DNA of 64,000 nucleotides from an uncultured Peptococcaceae bacterium. GTDB taxonomy: Bacteria; Bacillota; Peptococcia; Peptococcales; Peptococcaceae. The stretch is from positions 1-64,000 of the forward strand of contig CALJRU010000020.1 of assembly GCA_937976375.1 (NCBI GenBank), written 5' to 3'. Shown one piece after another: positions 26,054 through 34,194 of the stretch; the stretch's first letter is position 1, and each line of letters starts with the position of its first letter. The notes under the pieces were generated by a model, which was not told the DNA's origin, did no database searches, and saw only the letters and a program-made list of their open reading frames with translations. A program made the position numbers and the translations under genes.

Positions 26054-26108
26054 TCAAGAGCTTTACTCTTGATGGTGTCATTATATGATATATGACCTTA
26101 CATGTCAA
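26054..26108 (-). promoter_or_regulatory. Consensus promoter plus dyad for reverse rubrerythrin
   Basis: On the minus strand TTGACA (26108-26103), a 17-bp spacer and TATAAT (26085-26080) match the housekeeping consensus perfectly. Directly after, at the expected transcription start, lies TCAAGAG-CTTTA-CTCTTGA (26054-26072), a 7-bp inverted repeat that could be a repressor site. It does not look like a PerR or Fur box. Confidence 0.75.
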
Positions 26109-26132
26109 GTTAAAATTATAATAAATTTAGTG

Positions 26133-26834
26133 TTAAGTTTCATTTTCCCACGCCATTAACACTGCTGGCACATCTGCCAAATGTCGAACCTCAACATCTG
26201 GCTGCCACGGACTCTCATTGACCACTTCCTGCGCATTATACCAGATCGTGCGCAGTCCCGCCTGCAACCCGCCACAAATATCAGCGCCAAGACCATCACC
26301 CAAAATTACTGCACGAGACCGATCAAAACCTTCAATCTGTGCAAAACAAGCGTCGAAAAACGCTTGACTTGGTTTCACCGCGCCAAGATCGCTGGAGACA
26401 AATAAATGCTCAAAGCATCCTGCAATGCCTGCGCGATGAATGCGTCCATACTGCACACTTGCCATACCATTGGTCACCAGATGTAAACGATAATGCTGCT
26501 GCAGCGTGTGAAGCAGCTCCTGGGCACCGGGCATAAAATGACATATCTCCATCAGCATCGCCTCATACGTATCCGACAAGGCCTTCGCATCAATCACACA
26601 GCCAAGCGCCTCTGCCAGCAGCGCGAAACGACGCACGCCAACATCATCTATTGTGACCACACCTTGCTCCAGCAAGTGCCACTGCTCCACATTGATTTTC
26701 TGATAAAGCGCCAGCGTTTCTTCTGAAGGCACAATGCCATGCGCTGCCAAAGCTGGTGCAAGCACCTCAGCTTCGGCAGCATAAAAATCCAAAATGGTGT
26801 TGTCCAAATCAATAAAGATATGATCGATCATCAT
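26133..26834 (-). CDS. HAD-superfamily phosphatase, YjjG-like
   Basis: 233 residues. All HAD motifs are seen: I DLDNTILDF (Asp nucleophile ~9), II LVTNGMASVQYGR (Thr ~119), Lys in GAVKPSQAFF (~154), and IV LGDGLGADICGG (~180). The cap is helical and the layout matches the YjjG group of 5'-nucleotidases that clear non-canonical pyrimidine nucleotides. AAAGGA precedes the start at a slightly long distance; ATG 26831 is an equal choice. It is monocistronic and follows the AI-2E family gene after its terminator. The substrate is assumed from the family only. Confidence 0.85.
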   Translation of the reverse strand: MMIDHIFIDLDNTILDFYAAEAEVLAPALAAHGIVPSEETLALYQKINVEQWHLLEQGVVTIDDVGVRRFALLAEALGCVIDAKALSDTYEAMLMEICHFMPGAQELLHTLQQHYRLHLVTNGMASVQYGRIHRAGIAGCFEHLFVSSDLGAVKPSQAFFDACFAQIEGFDRSRAVILGDGLGADICGGLQAGLRTIWYNAQEVVNESPWQPDVEVRHLADVPAVLMAWENET

Positions 26835-26870
26835 AAACGGATCACGTCCTTTGTCTATGTACTAATGATA

Positions 26871-26910
26871 AAAAAAGCGCAGGCGGCTGCTAGTAAAAGC
26901 CGTCCACGCT
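26871..26910 (-). terminator. Terminator after the AI-2E family gene
   Basis: On the minus strand AGCGTGGACGGCT pairs with AGCCGCCTGCGCT (two imperfect pairs) and is followed by TTTTTT. Confidence 0.75.
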
Positions 26911-26925
26911 TCAAATACTGCATCG

Positions 26926-28041
26926 TTACAGAATCGGCACCTTATTTTTTTCTGTGCCGTCATCCCTTGGGAATAAATGGATGACATCATTGCGGTCAAG
27001 ATTGACCAAAATAGAAAGTGTAATCGGAATGCCAAACAGCCCGATCACCCCGAACAATTTCAACCCAATAAACATCCCTACCAATGTTACCAATGGATGC
27101 AAGCCAATCTGCTTGCCCACAATGCGCGGCTCAATAATGTTGCGCACCACCACAATAAAAATGTAAAGTGCCAACATGCCAATGGCCAATCCATTGTTGC
27201 CAAGAATTGCGGCAATAATGGCCCATGGAATGAGAATCCCGCCAGTTCCCAAAATCGGCAGAATATCGAACACTGCCACCAAGAGCCCAATGAGAATCGA
27301 GTTTGGAATCTTCATAATCGTAAACCCTACCGCCAGCTCAATAAACGTAATCGAAAAAATCAGCGAGTATGATTTGATGTATTTTACAAGGATGTGCTTT
27401 GCATAGACCACCGTCGTCTGCACGGCACCGCGGCGCGTCGTAGGAATCAATTTGAAACCCTGCTGCACCAAAAAATCAAAATCAGCGATCATGAAAAACG
27501 TCGAAATCACCGTAATCAACACACCAATGAAAATAGCAGGCAAAGCAGTGATAGTATCGGTCAGAAGCCCCACCGTTTTCATCGAATACTCCGTGATATA
27601 AACACGCATGTTCTGCATCATATCATTAAAAATTGCATTGATTTCCTGCGATAAGCTGGGGTCCACCGAATGGGCCACTTCTTGAATATGATCATAGATC
27701 ATCCACAACGCCGGCGCAATCTTCATTTCGAATAGAGCCGGAATACGCGCAATCAGATCACCAATTTTTTGTGTCATCTGCCAGCCAAAATTGATCAGCA
27801 AATAGGCGCAGACAATGTAAAATGCCGCACACAGCACAATCGCAAACGGTTTTCTAAGGCGCGGCTCATGGCGGCCAACCAAGCGAATCAATGGATTGAG
27901 CAGCAATGTCACCACCAACGCAATCAAAAATGGCATCAACACCGGCAGCAAATATTTGCAGCCCACAAATAAAAGCCCAACGATGATGCAATAAAAAATA
28001 ACGTTGACAATAAAACGCTCTTTCTTATGATATCCCTCCAT
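26926..28041 (-). CDS. AI-2E family membrane protein (YtvI/PerM-like)
   Basis: 371 residues with the eight-segment topology of the family: two N-terminal hydrophobic stretches (VIFYCIIVGLLFVGC; LMPFLIALVVTLLLNPLI), a large soluble helical insert (~75-150) and the C-terminal block with IPNSILIGLLVAVFDILPILG (split over two helices) and IEPRIVGKQIGLHPL. Family members include autoinducer-2 exporters, sodium-dependent antiporters and the sporulation protein YtvI, so the substrate is open. AAAGGA lies 11 nt before the ATG. It is flanked by terminators on both sides, so it is its own unit. Confidence 0.88.
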   Translation of the reverse strand: MEGYHKKERFIVNVIFYCIIVGLLFVGCKYLLPVLMPFLIALVVTLLLNPLIRLVGRHEPRLRKPFAIVLCAAFYIVCAYLLINFGWQMTQKIGDLIARIPALFEMKIAPALWMIYDHIQEVAHSVDPSLSQEINAIFNDMMQNMRVYITEYSMKTVGLLTDTITALPAIFIGVLITVISTFFMIADFDFLVQQGFKLIPTTRRGAVQTTVVYAKHILVKYIKSYSLIFSITFIELAVGFTIMKIPNSILIGLLVAVFDILPILGTGGILIPWAIIAAILGNNGLAIGMLALYIFIVVVRNIIEPRIVGKQIGLHPLVTLVGMFIGLKLFGVIGLFGIPITLSILVNLDRNDVIHLFPRDDGTEKNKVPIL

Positions 28042-28161
28042 TGGGATTCAGTCCTTTCTTTCCTATATAATGGCATGCAACTCCCCTACACACCAATCCA
28101 TTTTATCATAGCATATCGTCTGGTTAATTTCTATTGATAGCAGGGATTTTTTCAAATCAAG

Positions 28162-28185
28162 AAAAAAGACCCGCCATCGCGGGTC
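28162..28185 (-). terminator. Terminator at the end of cassette B
   Basis: GACCCGC-GATG-GCGGGTC on the minus strand is followed by TTTTTTC. It lies ~50 nt after the stop of the cassette B protein X gene. Confidence 0.85.
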
Positions 28186-28233
28186 AAAGCAAAATTTTCT
28201 TGTCACACGAACCAATCGTAATGGCTTATGCCC

Positions 28234-29220
28234 TTATTCCAGATTCCATCTATAACCATAACTCAGAATAGTACGATAGGCCTCATCCGAGCAATTTTCT
28301 CTCACAAATGCACAAGCAGATTTATAGGTTTCTTCATCGATTACAGAAGGATATGATTTAATAGACTCTAACGCGGATAAATATTCTCCAACAAATAATT
28401 GCTCCATCGTTTCTTTAAATTCTTTCTTTATTTTAAAGAAAGCACTCATATCCTTCAACCAATATTCTTTTTGAAATACCGGTGTATGAAAAAGGCCGTT
28501 ATTTCGATAGCGTTCCTCTTCCTTGAACGTTACCTCAGGCTTGGCATCATAATAAAACATTAGCTTTTCTTCTTTAAGATATGCAAATCCTGACAATATT
28601 TTTTTATAAACACCTTTGGGTTTAATATCATCTTCCATTTGTTTGCGAATATCTTTTAACCAATCAGTAAATTCTTTTTCTGCAGAAATTGTTAACTGTT
28701 TGCTCTCTACAGCACTGCGAATCAAGCCCTCAAATAACTGCAGTTTATCTTCATTATATTCTCCTTCTAAGGAATCCTGGAGATCTTTCAACAGAGTATA
28801 TGCCCTATTTACCGGAGCAGCGTCACTAAGTTTTTTTAACGCTTGGAAAAATTCAGCATTATACAGTTGACGTATTTTCTTTCCAGTTTCTATTTTTACC
28901 TGTTTTTTTATTTCTTCTTCATGGCCTGATGGCACAGGACGGCGCTTCATATACCGAACAATAGGTGTCGGATAAAAACCATTTGATGCACTTTCTCGCT
29001 TAAACTGATACAACCTTCCACTTTGACTGCTAATGCGATAAGCAATTTTTCCATTTTCATCCAAATAACCAACACCATAATACGTAAATTCCTGATCAAA
29101 GCAGCCTAGTTTCATCGCTGCTTCAAAATCCCCTGCGGCCATCAAGTCTTTATTATTTTCAAAATACATAGATGCATTATTCAAAATTTCTTGATCTACA
29201 TGCTCAACTGTTTGCTTCAT
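28234..29220 (-). CDS. Protein X of cassette B (unknown family, paralogue at 13880)
   Basis: 328 residues, last gene of the cassette. It aligns end to end with the cassette A protein: TYYGVGYLDENGKIAYRIS (~50), YPTPIVRYM (~84), FFQALKKLSD (~125), a charged helical middle with KQMEDDI, ILSGFAYLKEEKL (~205-217) and a C-terminal YGYRWNLE. No signal peptide or membrane segment is seen. I do not recognise the family. It starts 3 nt after the stop of the ABC ATPase gene, so in this cassette zinc ribbon, ABC ATPase and X are three consecutive coupled genes. This is the best evidence that they form one functional unit. Confidence 0.7.
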   Translation of the reverse strand: MKQTVEHVDQEILNNASMYFENNKDLMAAGDFEAAMKLGCFDQEFTYYGVGYLDENGKIAYRISSQSGRLYQFKRESASNGFYPTPIVRYMKRRPVPSGHEEEIKKQVKIETGKKIRQLYNAEFFQALKKLSDAAPVNRAYTLLKDLQDSLEGEYNEDKLQLFEGLIRSAVESKQLTISAEKEFTDWLKDIRKQMEDDIKPKGVYKKILSGFAYLKEEKLMFYYDAKPEVTFKEEERYRNNGLFHTPVFQKEYWLKDMSAFFKIKKEFKETMEQLFVGEYLSALESIKSYPSVIDEETYKSACAFVRENCSDEAYRTILSYGYRWNLE

Positions 29221-29223
29221 ATT

Positions 29224-30042
29224 TTACACCTCCAATCCTTCTGAAAAATCCTCTAACATACCTTGCGCATCAATATTAATCGCAATACTATCTTTGTTGT
29301 TTTTTACGATCGTTTGATGTCCCAAAAAGTCACTCATAATTTCACTGCAAAACAGTTCGTCCGTCTTTCCTTGTTTATACAAAAAACCATCCCGTAACAA
29401 TAATGTCTTATCAAACATTGGCAATATTTCTTCGGCATAATGAGTAACATAAATAATTGTCAATTCTGTTGTAGTAGCTAAATTCTCTACCATTTGTAAA
29501 ACATATTCTCTAGCATAAATATCCAAACCTGTCCCAGGTTCGTCTAAAATCAGAATTTCAGGCTTGCTAATCAATGCACGCGCAATCAATACACACTGAC
29601 GCTCCCCTTTGCTCATTAACGCAAAAGGTTGACCAATTTTATCTTTTAAGCGAAATTGTTCCAATAATTTTTTTGCACGTTTAACATCATCATCTGTTAT
29701 ATCTTTGCTCAAGCTCAGTGTACCAGAGACTCCCGATAATACAATGTCAAGTGCAGACTCCCACGACAAATATTTATCAAAAAAGGAACTGCTCACCCAA
29801 CCGATTCTCTTACGATGAGAAAAAATATTATCTGATCGATAAGGTTCCCCAAACACCTCTAAATTGCCTTCAGTATAACCACGAAATCCCGCAACAGTAC
29901 TTAATAGCGTCGTTTTTCCACAACCGTTCATACCAAAAATGATCCAATGATCACCTTTTTGCACTTCCCAATTAATGTCATGAATCAAAAAGCGCCGTCC
30001 AGATTGACAACTGAGGTGTTCTGTTTTAATGACTACAGACAT
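29224..30042 (-). CDS. Lone ABC ATPase of cassette B
   Basis: 272 residues, paralogue of the ATPase at 15726. Walker A is GMNGCGKTT, the signature is MSKGERQ, Walker B is ILILDEPGTGLD, and the switch His is in YVTHY. Both copies share SSSFFD and the replacement of LSGGQ by (L/M)SKGERQ. GGGGGGAG lies 4 nt before the ATG, which overlaps the zinc-ribbon gene by 10 nt. No ABC membrane subunit is present in the cassette; the membrane proteins are IT-type permeases that normally need no ATPase. Its role is therefore open. Confidence 0.85.
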   Translation of the reverse strand: MSVVIKTEHLSCQSGRRFLIHDINWEVQKGDHWIIFGMNGCGKTTLLSTVAGFRGYTEGNLEVFGEPYRSDNIFSHRKRIGWVSSSFFDKYLSWESALDIVLSGVSGTLSLSKDITDDDVKRAKKLLEQFRLKDKIGQPFALMSKGERQCVLIARALISKPEILILDEPGTGLDIYAREYVLQMVENLATTTELTIIYVTHYAEEILPMFDKTLLLRDGFLYKQGKTDELFCSEIMSDFLGHQTIVKNNKDSIAINIDAQGMLEDFSEGLEV

Positions 30043-30539
30043 GATTCTCCCCCCGTTTTACGCCCAAAAATGGCATCCTCATCCATTTCTTCAATTTCAA
30101 TCTGATCCTCATCAAGGTCCTCATCATACAAGACAACTTCTTCGCCTAAAATACTTTTTGAAATGTCAATCGGTACTTTAAAACCATCGTATTCAAGGAT
30201 CCCCAAGTTCTTGCATCCCCATGACATGATGTCACATAATTTTGCAACATTCATCTGATAAGTTTTAATAGAATCATCATTTTCTGGATACAAATTCATC
30301 TGAAATTCATCTTCAAAATATTTAGCAACATGATAAATTTCTTTTTGTACGCCATATTCAATGCGATCACAATTATTACAAAAAATCTCCACACGGCCTT
30401 CTTTTACATTTCCATATAAAATTCGTCGTAATTTTAAATCTCCTCCACAATAGCGGCAACAACATTTTTTTACTCTCACTTTTAGCTCATTCAAACGTTC
30501 ATTTTCTTTATGTTTCTTTTCAAAATCTTGCGCATCCAT
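30033..30539 (-). CDS. Zinc-ribbon protein of cassette B
   Basis: 168 residues. It has CCCRYCGG (~26-33) and CNNCDRIEYGV (~52-62) as the probable zinc site, then a helical part with MSWGCKNLGIL (~103-113). The acidic C-terminal tail (DEDLDEDQIEIEEMDED) is absent from the cassette A copy. GGAGG lies 8 nt before the ATG. It overlaps the ABC ATPase gene by 10 nt. The Cys pairs and the GCKNLGIL box are the parts preserved between copies. Confidence 0.75.
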   Translation of the reverse strand: MDAQDFEKKHKENERLNELKVRVKKCCCRYCGGDLKLRRILYGNVKEGRVEIFCNNCDRIEYGVQKEIYHVAKYFEDEFQMNLYPENDDSIKTYQMNVAKLCDIMSWGCKNLGILEYDGFKVPIDISKSILGEEVVLYDEDLDEDQIEIEEMDEDAIFGRKTGGESCL

Positions 30540-30579
30540 TTTTTACGCCTCCATTTCATTTTATCTAATAAATAATTGA

Positions 30580-32028
30580 TTATGAATAAATTACTAAACT
30601 TAATGGCCAACCAACAGCAATAAATAAAACTAATGCCACCACTGCAACTATTATTGCCATCTTATAAATGAAACTGGTTTCCAGCCATTCATTACCATGT
30701 AGTAACGCACCATATAGAGAACTGCCTGGTAAAAAGAAGGCTACTTGAGATAAACATGCTAAAGTAGATACGAAATACCCAATATTTACTATGTCAGACG
30801 AAGCTAACATAATATACGTAATGGATAACAGCAATAATGCAATGACACCATTGTTTGCCAAATTCGTTAAAAATACACAAATAATAGCAATTGCAACGAA
30901 GAGCGTAAATGGCGACAGGCCACCAAGCAAAGGATTTAAAACTGAAGATAAAAATGGTTTAACACCAGTCACATCATCCGTTAACGCTGTTGATACCGCC
31001 ATGACGCACGCCAATAGCACTGGTAAATCCCATGATACCTTTTCACCAGATAAATATTTTAAATTAACAATAGATTTTCCATCTGAACGAATGATGCAGA
31101 ACAACACAAAAGCTAAAATTGACAACCCCGGGATACCCAACTTATTAAGTACCTGCGTCATTGTCCATTCCGCTGGCAGAACGCTAGGCAAAAATAAAAT
31201 AAAAATAAATACCGGAATAAAAATCAGCAAAAACTTTTGTAATCTATTCATTGATGGCAAAGGAGACGCATTAAAATATTCCGCATTTATACCAGCCAAC
31301 TTGCTCACATCTGCTTTAAAAACAAATCGCATTAATAAAACATATATAAACAATATTAAAAGCACCAGTGGCACCATCACCAATAAATGTTCACCATAAG
31401 AAAACGGAACCTCTCCGCTCAAGCTCTGCCAAATACCCGCAATCTGCAGAATCCACGCTTTGAACGGCAAGATTGGTGCAGAAAGTCCGGCACATACGAC
31501 AATTCCAAATAATAATAAGCTTATGTATGAATCTTTTTTGTCATATTCCAAGTCTTCAGCCAACTTATAGGTCAATGCCCAGAATAAAAACAACGTTGCA
31601 AACGGACTGCAAAATGTACTTAAAATCAACGCAGCAAATAAATATACAAAAGTAAAAATCCACGGACGACCGTTGATAATCTTCCGGGTCAAAATATATC
31701 TAATAATATAATCATTAACACCGTACTGTTCAATGAGTCCAAAAATAGCCATCATCAATATACAAGTAATGACATTATAATTCCCAATAGATGCCGCTAA
31801 AATAGAAGTCATCGTTCCGTAATCGCTGATCATTAAAGCAGCAATCCCCAATAAGCTTGGCCACAACATCCCACTCGTTGACCACAACCAAATTAAGCCA
31901 ATAAAGATGCCTATTATCTGCATCCCGACTTCAGTAATCGGCTCTCTTGCAGGAAGAAACCACCCACTAAAAACCAAAAGAATACCGATAACGGAATATA
32001 AATACTGTTTTTTATCCACTCTCTGCAT
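30580..32028 (-). CDS. SLC13/IT-superfamily permease 2 of cassette B
   Basis: 482 residues, ~12 membrane segments. The loop motifs are FLTNLANNGVIALLL (~390) and FLPGSSLYGALLHGNEWL (~430-447), corresponding to those in the cassette A permease. GGAGGG lies 6 nt before the ATG. It sits between the phosphodiesterase gene and the zinc-ribbon gene, 40 nt from the latter. Cassette B has two such permeases and cassette A one, so the two may import different forms of the substrate or exchange substrate and product. Confidence 0.85.
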   Translation of the reverse strand: MQRVDKKQYLYSVIGILLVFSGWFLPAREPITEVGMQIIGIFIGLIWLWSTSGMLWPSLLGIAALMISDYGTMTSILAASIGNYNVITCILMMAIFGLIEQYGVNDYIIRYILTRKIINGRPWIFTFVYLFAALILSTFCSPFATLFLFWALTYKLAEDLEYDKKDSYISLLLFGIVVCAGLSAPILPFKAWILQIAGIWQSLSGEVPFSYGEHLLVMVPLVLLILFIYVLLMRFVFKADVSKLAGINAEYFNASPLPSMNRLQKFLLIFIPVFIFILFLPSVLPAEWTMTQVLNKLGIPGLSILAFVLFCIIRSDGKSIVNLKYLSGEKVSWDLPVLLACVMAVSTALTDDVTGVKPFLSSVLNPLLGGLSPFTLFVAIAIICVFLTNLANNGVIALLLLSITYIMLASSDIVNIGYFVSTLACLSQVAFFLPGSSLYGALLHGNEWLETSFIYKMAIIVAVVALVLFIAVGWPLSLVIYS

Positions 32029-32120
32029 AACCTTTCCCTCCTTATATAATAAACAACAGCGAAACAGGTATTAAAACCGCTTCGCTGTTGTTTCAAAAGA
32101 TATTCTCAATCCATATTTAA

Positions 32121-34163
32121 TTAGAATTCTTCATCAAAGATCTGATAAACAGGCGCCCCTTCACATTGTGCAGGCATACGAACACCCAACAGCGTAGCCA
32201 TAGTAGGTGCCACATCTACCTGGCGAATATAACGGTCCGTTTTATAGTTTTCCTTAATGCCCTTACCAGCAGCAACAAAGATTGGCGATAAGCTTGTTTC
32301 ACAATCCCCATACGTTGTGGACAAACCATCCGCATGGTCGATGTTGTAGCCTTCTGCAATCCAATAACAAATATCGCCACATTCTGGGCCGCCATAGCCT
32401 AGCAATACTGCATCTTTATTTCGCAATGCCAACGCAACAATGCGCTTACCTGTCTTCTTATCCCTGTAGCCATAAAGGTCTGTCATGATCTGCTCTTCCA
32501 GTTCGTACTTGTCCTTCGGATCAACAATACCATGAGGGTCACGACCCTTGAGGTTAATATAAATGTTACATTCGCGGCAAGCCACAGCACGTGTTTTTTC
32601 CCAATCCATCTCGCGAAGTTTGTTACCATCTTCGTCTGTTTTAAGAACGGTATAGCCCAATTCTTCCATAACACCTACGTTAACACTCATATCTCCAAGA
32701 AGTGGCGGGCGATGAGGAGGACAAACCTGAGCATGGTCAGAAGTGATAATAATGGTCCAACCTTCATCAAGTAAATGCAAGAATTTGCCAAGATATTCAT
32801 CCGTCTGAACATAGACGTCTTCTAAGAACTTTTGATACATTTCTACAGGGCCAGCACCAAATTGTTCTCTATAGCCTTTATCACCTTCACTCATAAAACG
32901 AATAAAACGATGTTCCTGCATATCAACATTATGAAAATGAGAGAAAATCGCTTCGACGCCTTTCTTTTCAATCATATAATGAATTGCATCGCTCTGCCAT
33001 TGAGATGCCACATTCCAGCAATCCAACATACAATCTGTAACAATCTTTGGATCATGGTTCCCGACAACGGAACCTGGTGCAATATGACCAACGTTTTCGG
33101 TCAATTCATAGAACAATTCTTTTGGTTGGAAGATGTAGTCTGCGTGCATATCAATACCATGGGAAATAAAGATTTCAATATGAGAACCATCTTCTTTAAT
33201 GTCCAACAATTTCATGTTATAATTGGCATCTTTCCGTTCTCCATCTGCCATAACTGCCAAATCATAAATCTGATCCTTGATTTTACCTTTTTCCAAAACG
33301 ACAAACGGTTCAGCATCTTTTTTACTCTTATAAAGCGCTACATGATCGTAAACACCATTTTCGTTCTTTAAAATTAATCCTGGACGACGATGCAAACCCT
33401 TAGAAAGAATTAATGTAAATTCTTTTGCACCTTCTGGTAACGTTGCACTCCATCCTTTTGGTTCTTTTACTGGTGACAAGCCCAAACTAAAACGGTCATC
33501 CAAACATGCGCCACCCATTCCTTCGGTGTCACTCATAATATAATTAGCACGTTCTTTTGTCTGTTTTAAACCATCTGTCATGCCACTACCTGCATCTTGC
33601 AAGTCCTCTGCCTTAATAACACATGCTTTATCTAAATCTGCTGTTGCTGATGGTGCAAACGTAACCGACTCAATCTTTTTATCTGCAACCACCATAAATT
33701 CATTGACTAAGGTAGCCATGCCCATTCCAAGACAACCCGGTGTGGAACCATCGCAAACATATAAGTTTTCATTAGTACTGGTTGGAGGCCAGGAATTCCC
33801 AGGCCAATGCATAACCAGCGTTTTAATCCCTTGTTCCGCTAAAATATTCCAAAGCGGCTCTGCTGTGCAATTTCTAGAGTCAAAGTTGGTAATGGTCTTA
33901 TCCAAATCACTTCCTTGGCGATTAAATGCTGTAATGCCATGTACATTGGCGTAGCAACCCGTGGAAAGCGTTGTCCACATTGGTGGTGTAACAGTTGGAT
34001 GCCCCCCCAGGAGTTCTAAATCCTCTCTGCACGCACCACGATCAATGTACTTTTGCAGATTTGGCATCTTTCCTTCTCTTAACATTTTCTTGCTAAAACG
34101 TGGATCCAGACCATCTACCCCTAAAATAAACACCTTGTTTGCTAATGCTTTGCGAATAGTCAT
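32121..34163 (-). CDS. Alkaline-phosphatase-superfamily phosphodiesterase (cassette B)
   Basis: 680 residues from ATG 34163, which follows AAGGAGG by 7 nt; the longer frame starts at a weak codon. The active-site set equals that of cassette A: GVDGLD (~15), HPTVTPPMW with the probable Thr nucleophile, VDMQEH, SDHAQV and DHADGLSTTYG. It shares the long insert and the C-terminal PAQCEGAPVYQI. No signal peptide, so the substrate must be imported first, in line with the permeases on both sides (34195 and 30580). What is hydrolysed is not known. Confidence 0.85.
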   Translation of the reverse strand: MTIRKALANKVFILGVDGLDPRFSKKMLREGKMPNLQKYIDRGACREDLELLGGHPTVTPPMWTTLSTGCYANVHGITAFNRQGSDLDKTITNFDSRNCTAEPLWNILAEQGIKTLVMHWPGNSWPPTSTNENLYVCDGSTPGCLGMGMATLVNEFMVVADKKIESVTFAPSATADLDKACVIKAEDLQDAGSGMTDGLKQTKERANYIMSDTEGMGGACLDDRFSLGLSPVKEPKGWSATLPEGAKEFTLILSKGLHRRPGLILKNENGVYDHVALYKSKKDAEPFVVLEKGKIKDQIYDLAVMADGERKDANYNMKLLDIKEDGSHIEIFISHGIDMHADYIFQPKELFYELTENVGHIAPGSVVGNHDPKIVTDCMLDCWNVASQWQSDAIHYMIEKKGVEAIFSHFHNVDMQEHRFIRFMSEGDKGYREQFGAGPVEMYQKFLEDVYVQTDEYLGKFLHLLDEGWTIIITSDHAQVCPPHRPPLLGDMSVNVGVMEELGYTVLKTDEDGNKLREMDWEKTRAVACRECNIYINLKGRDPHGIVDPKDKYELEEQIMTDLYGYRDKKTGKRIVALALRNKDAVLLGYGGPECGDICYWIAEGYNIDHADGLSTTYGDCETSLSPIFVAAGKGIKENYKTDRYIRQVDVAPTMATLLGVRMPAQCEGAPVYQIFDEEF

Positions 34164-34194
34164 TATCAATTCCTCCTTCAAAATTATTAGCTAA

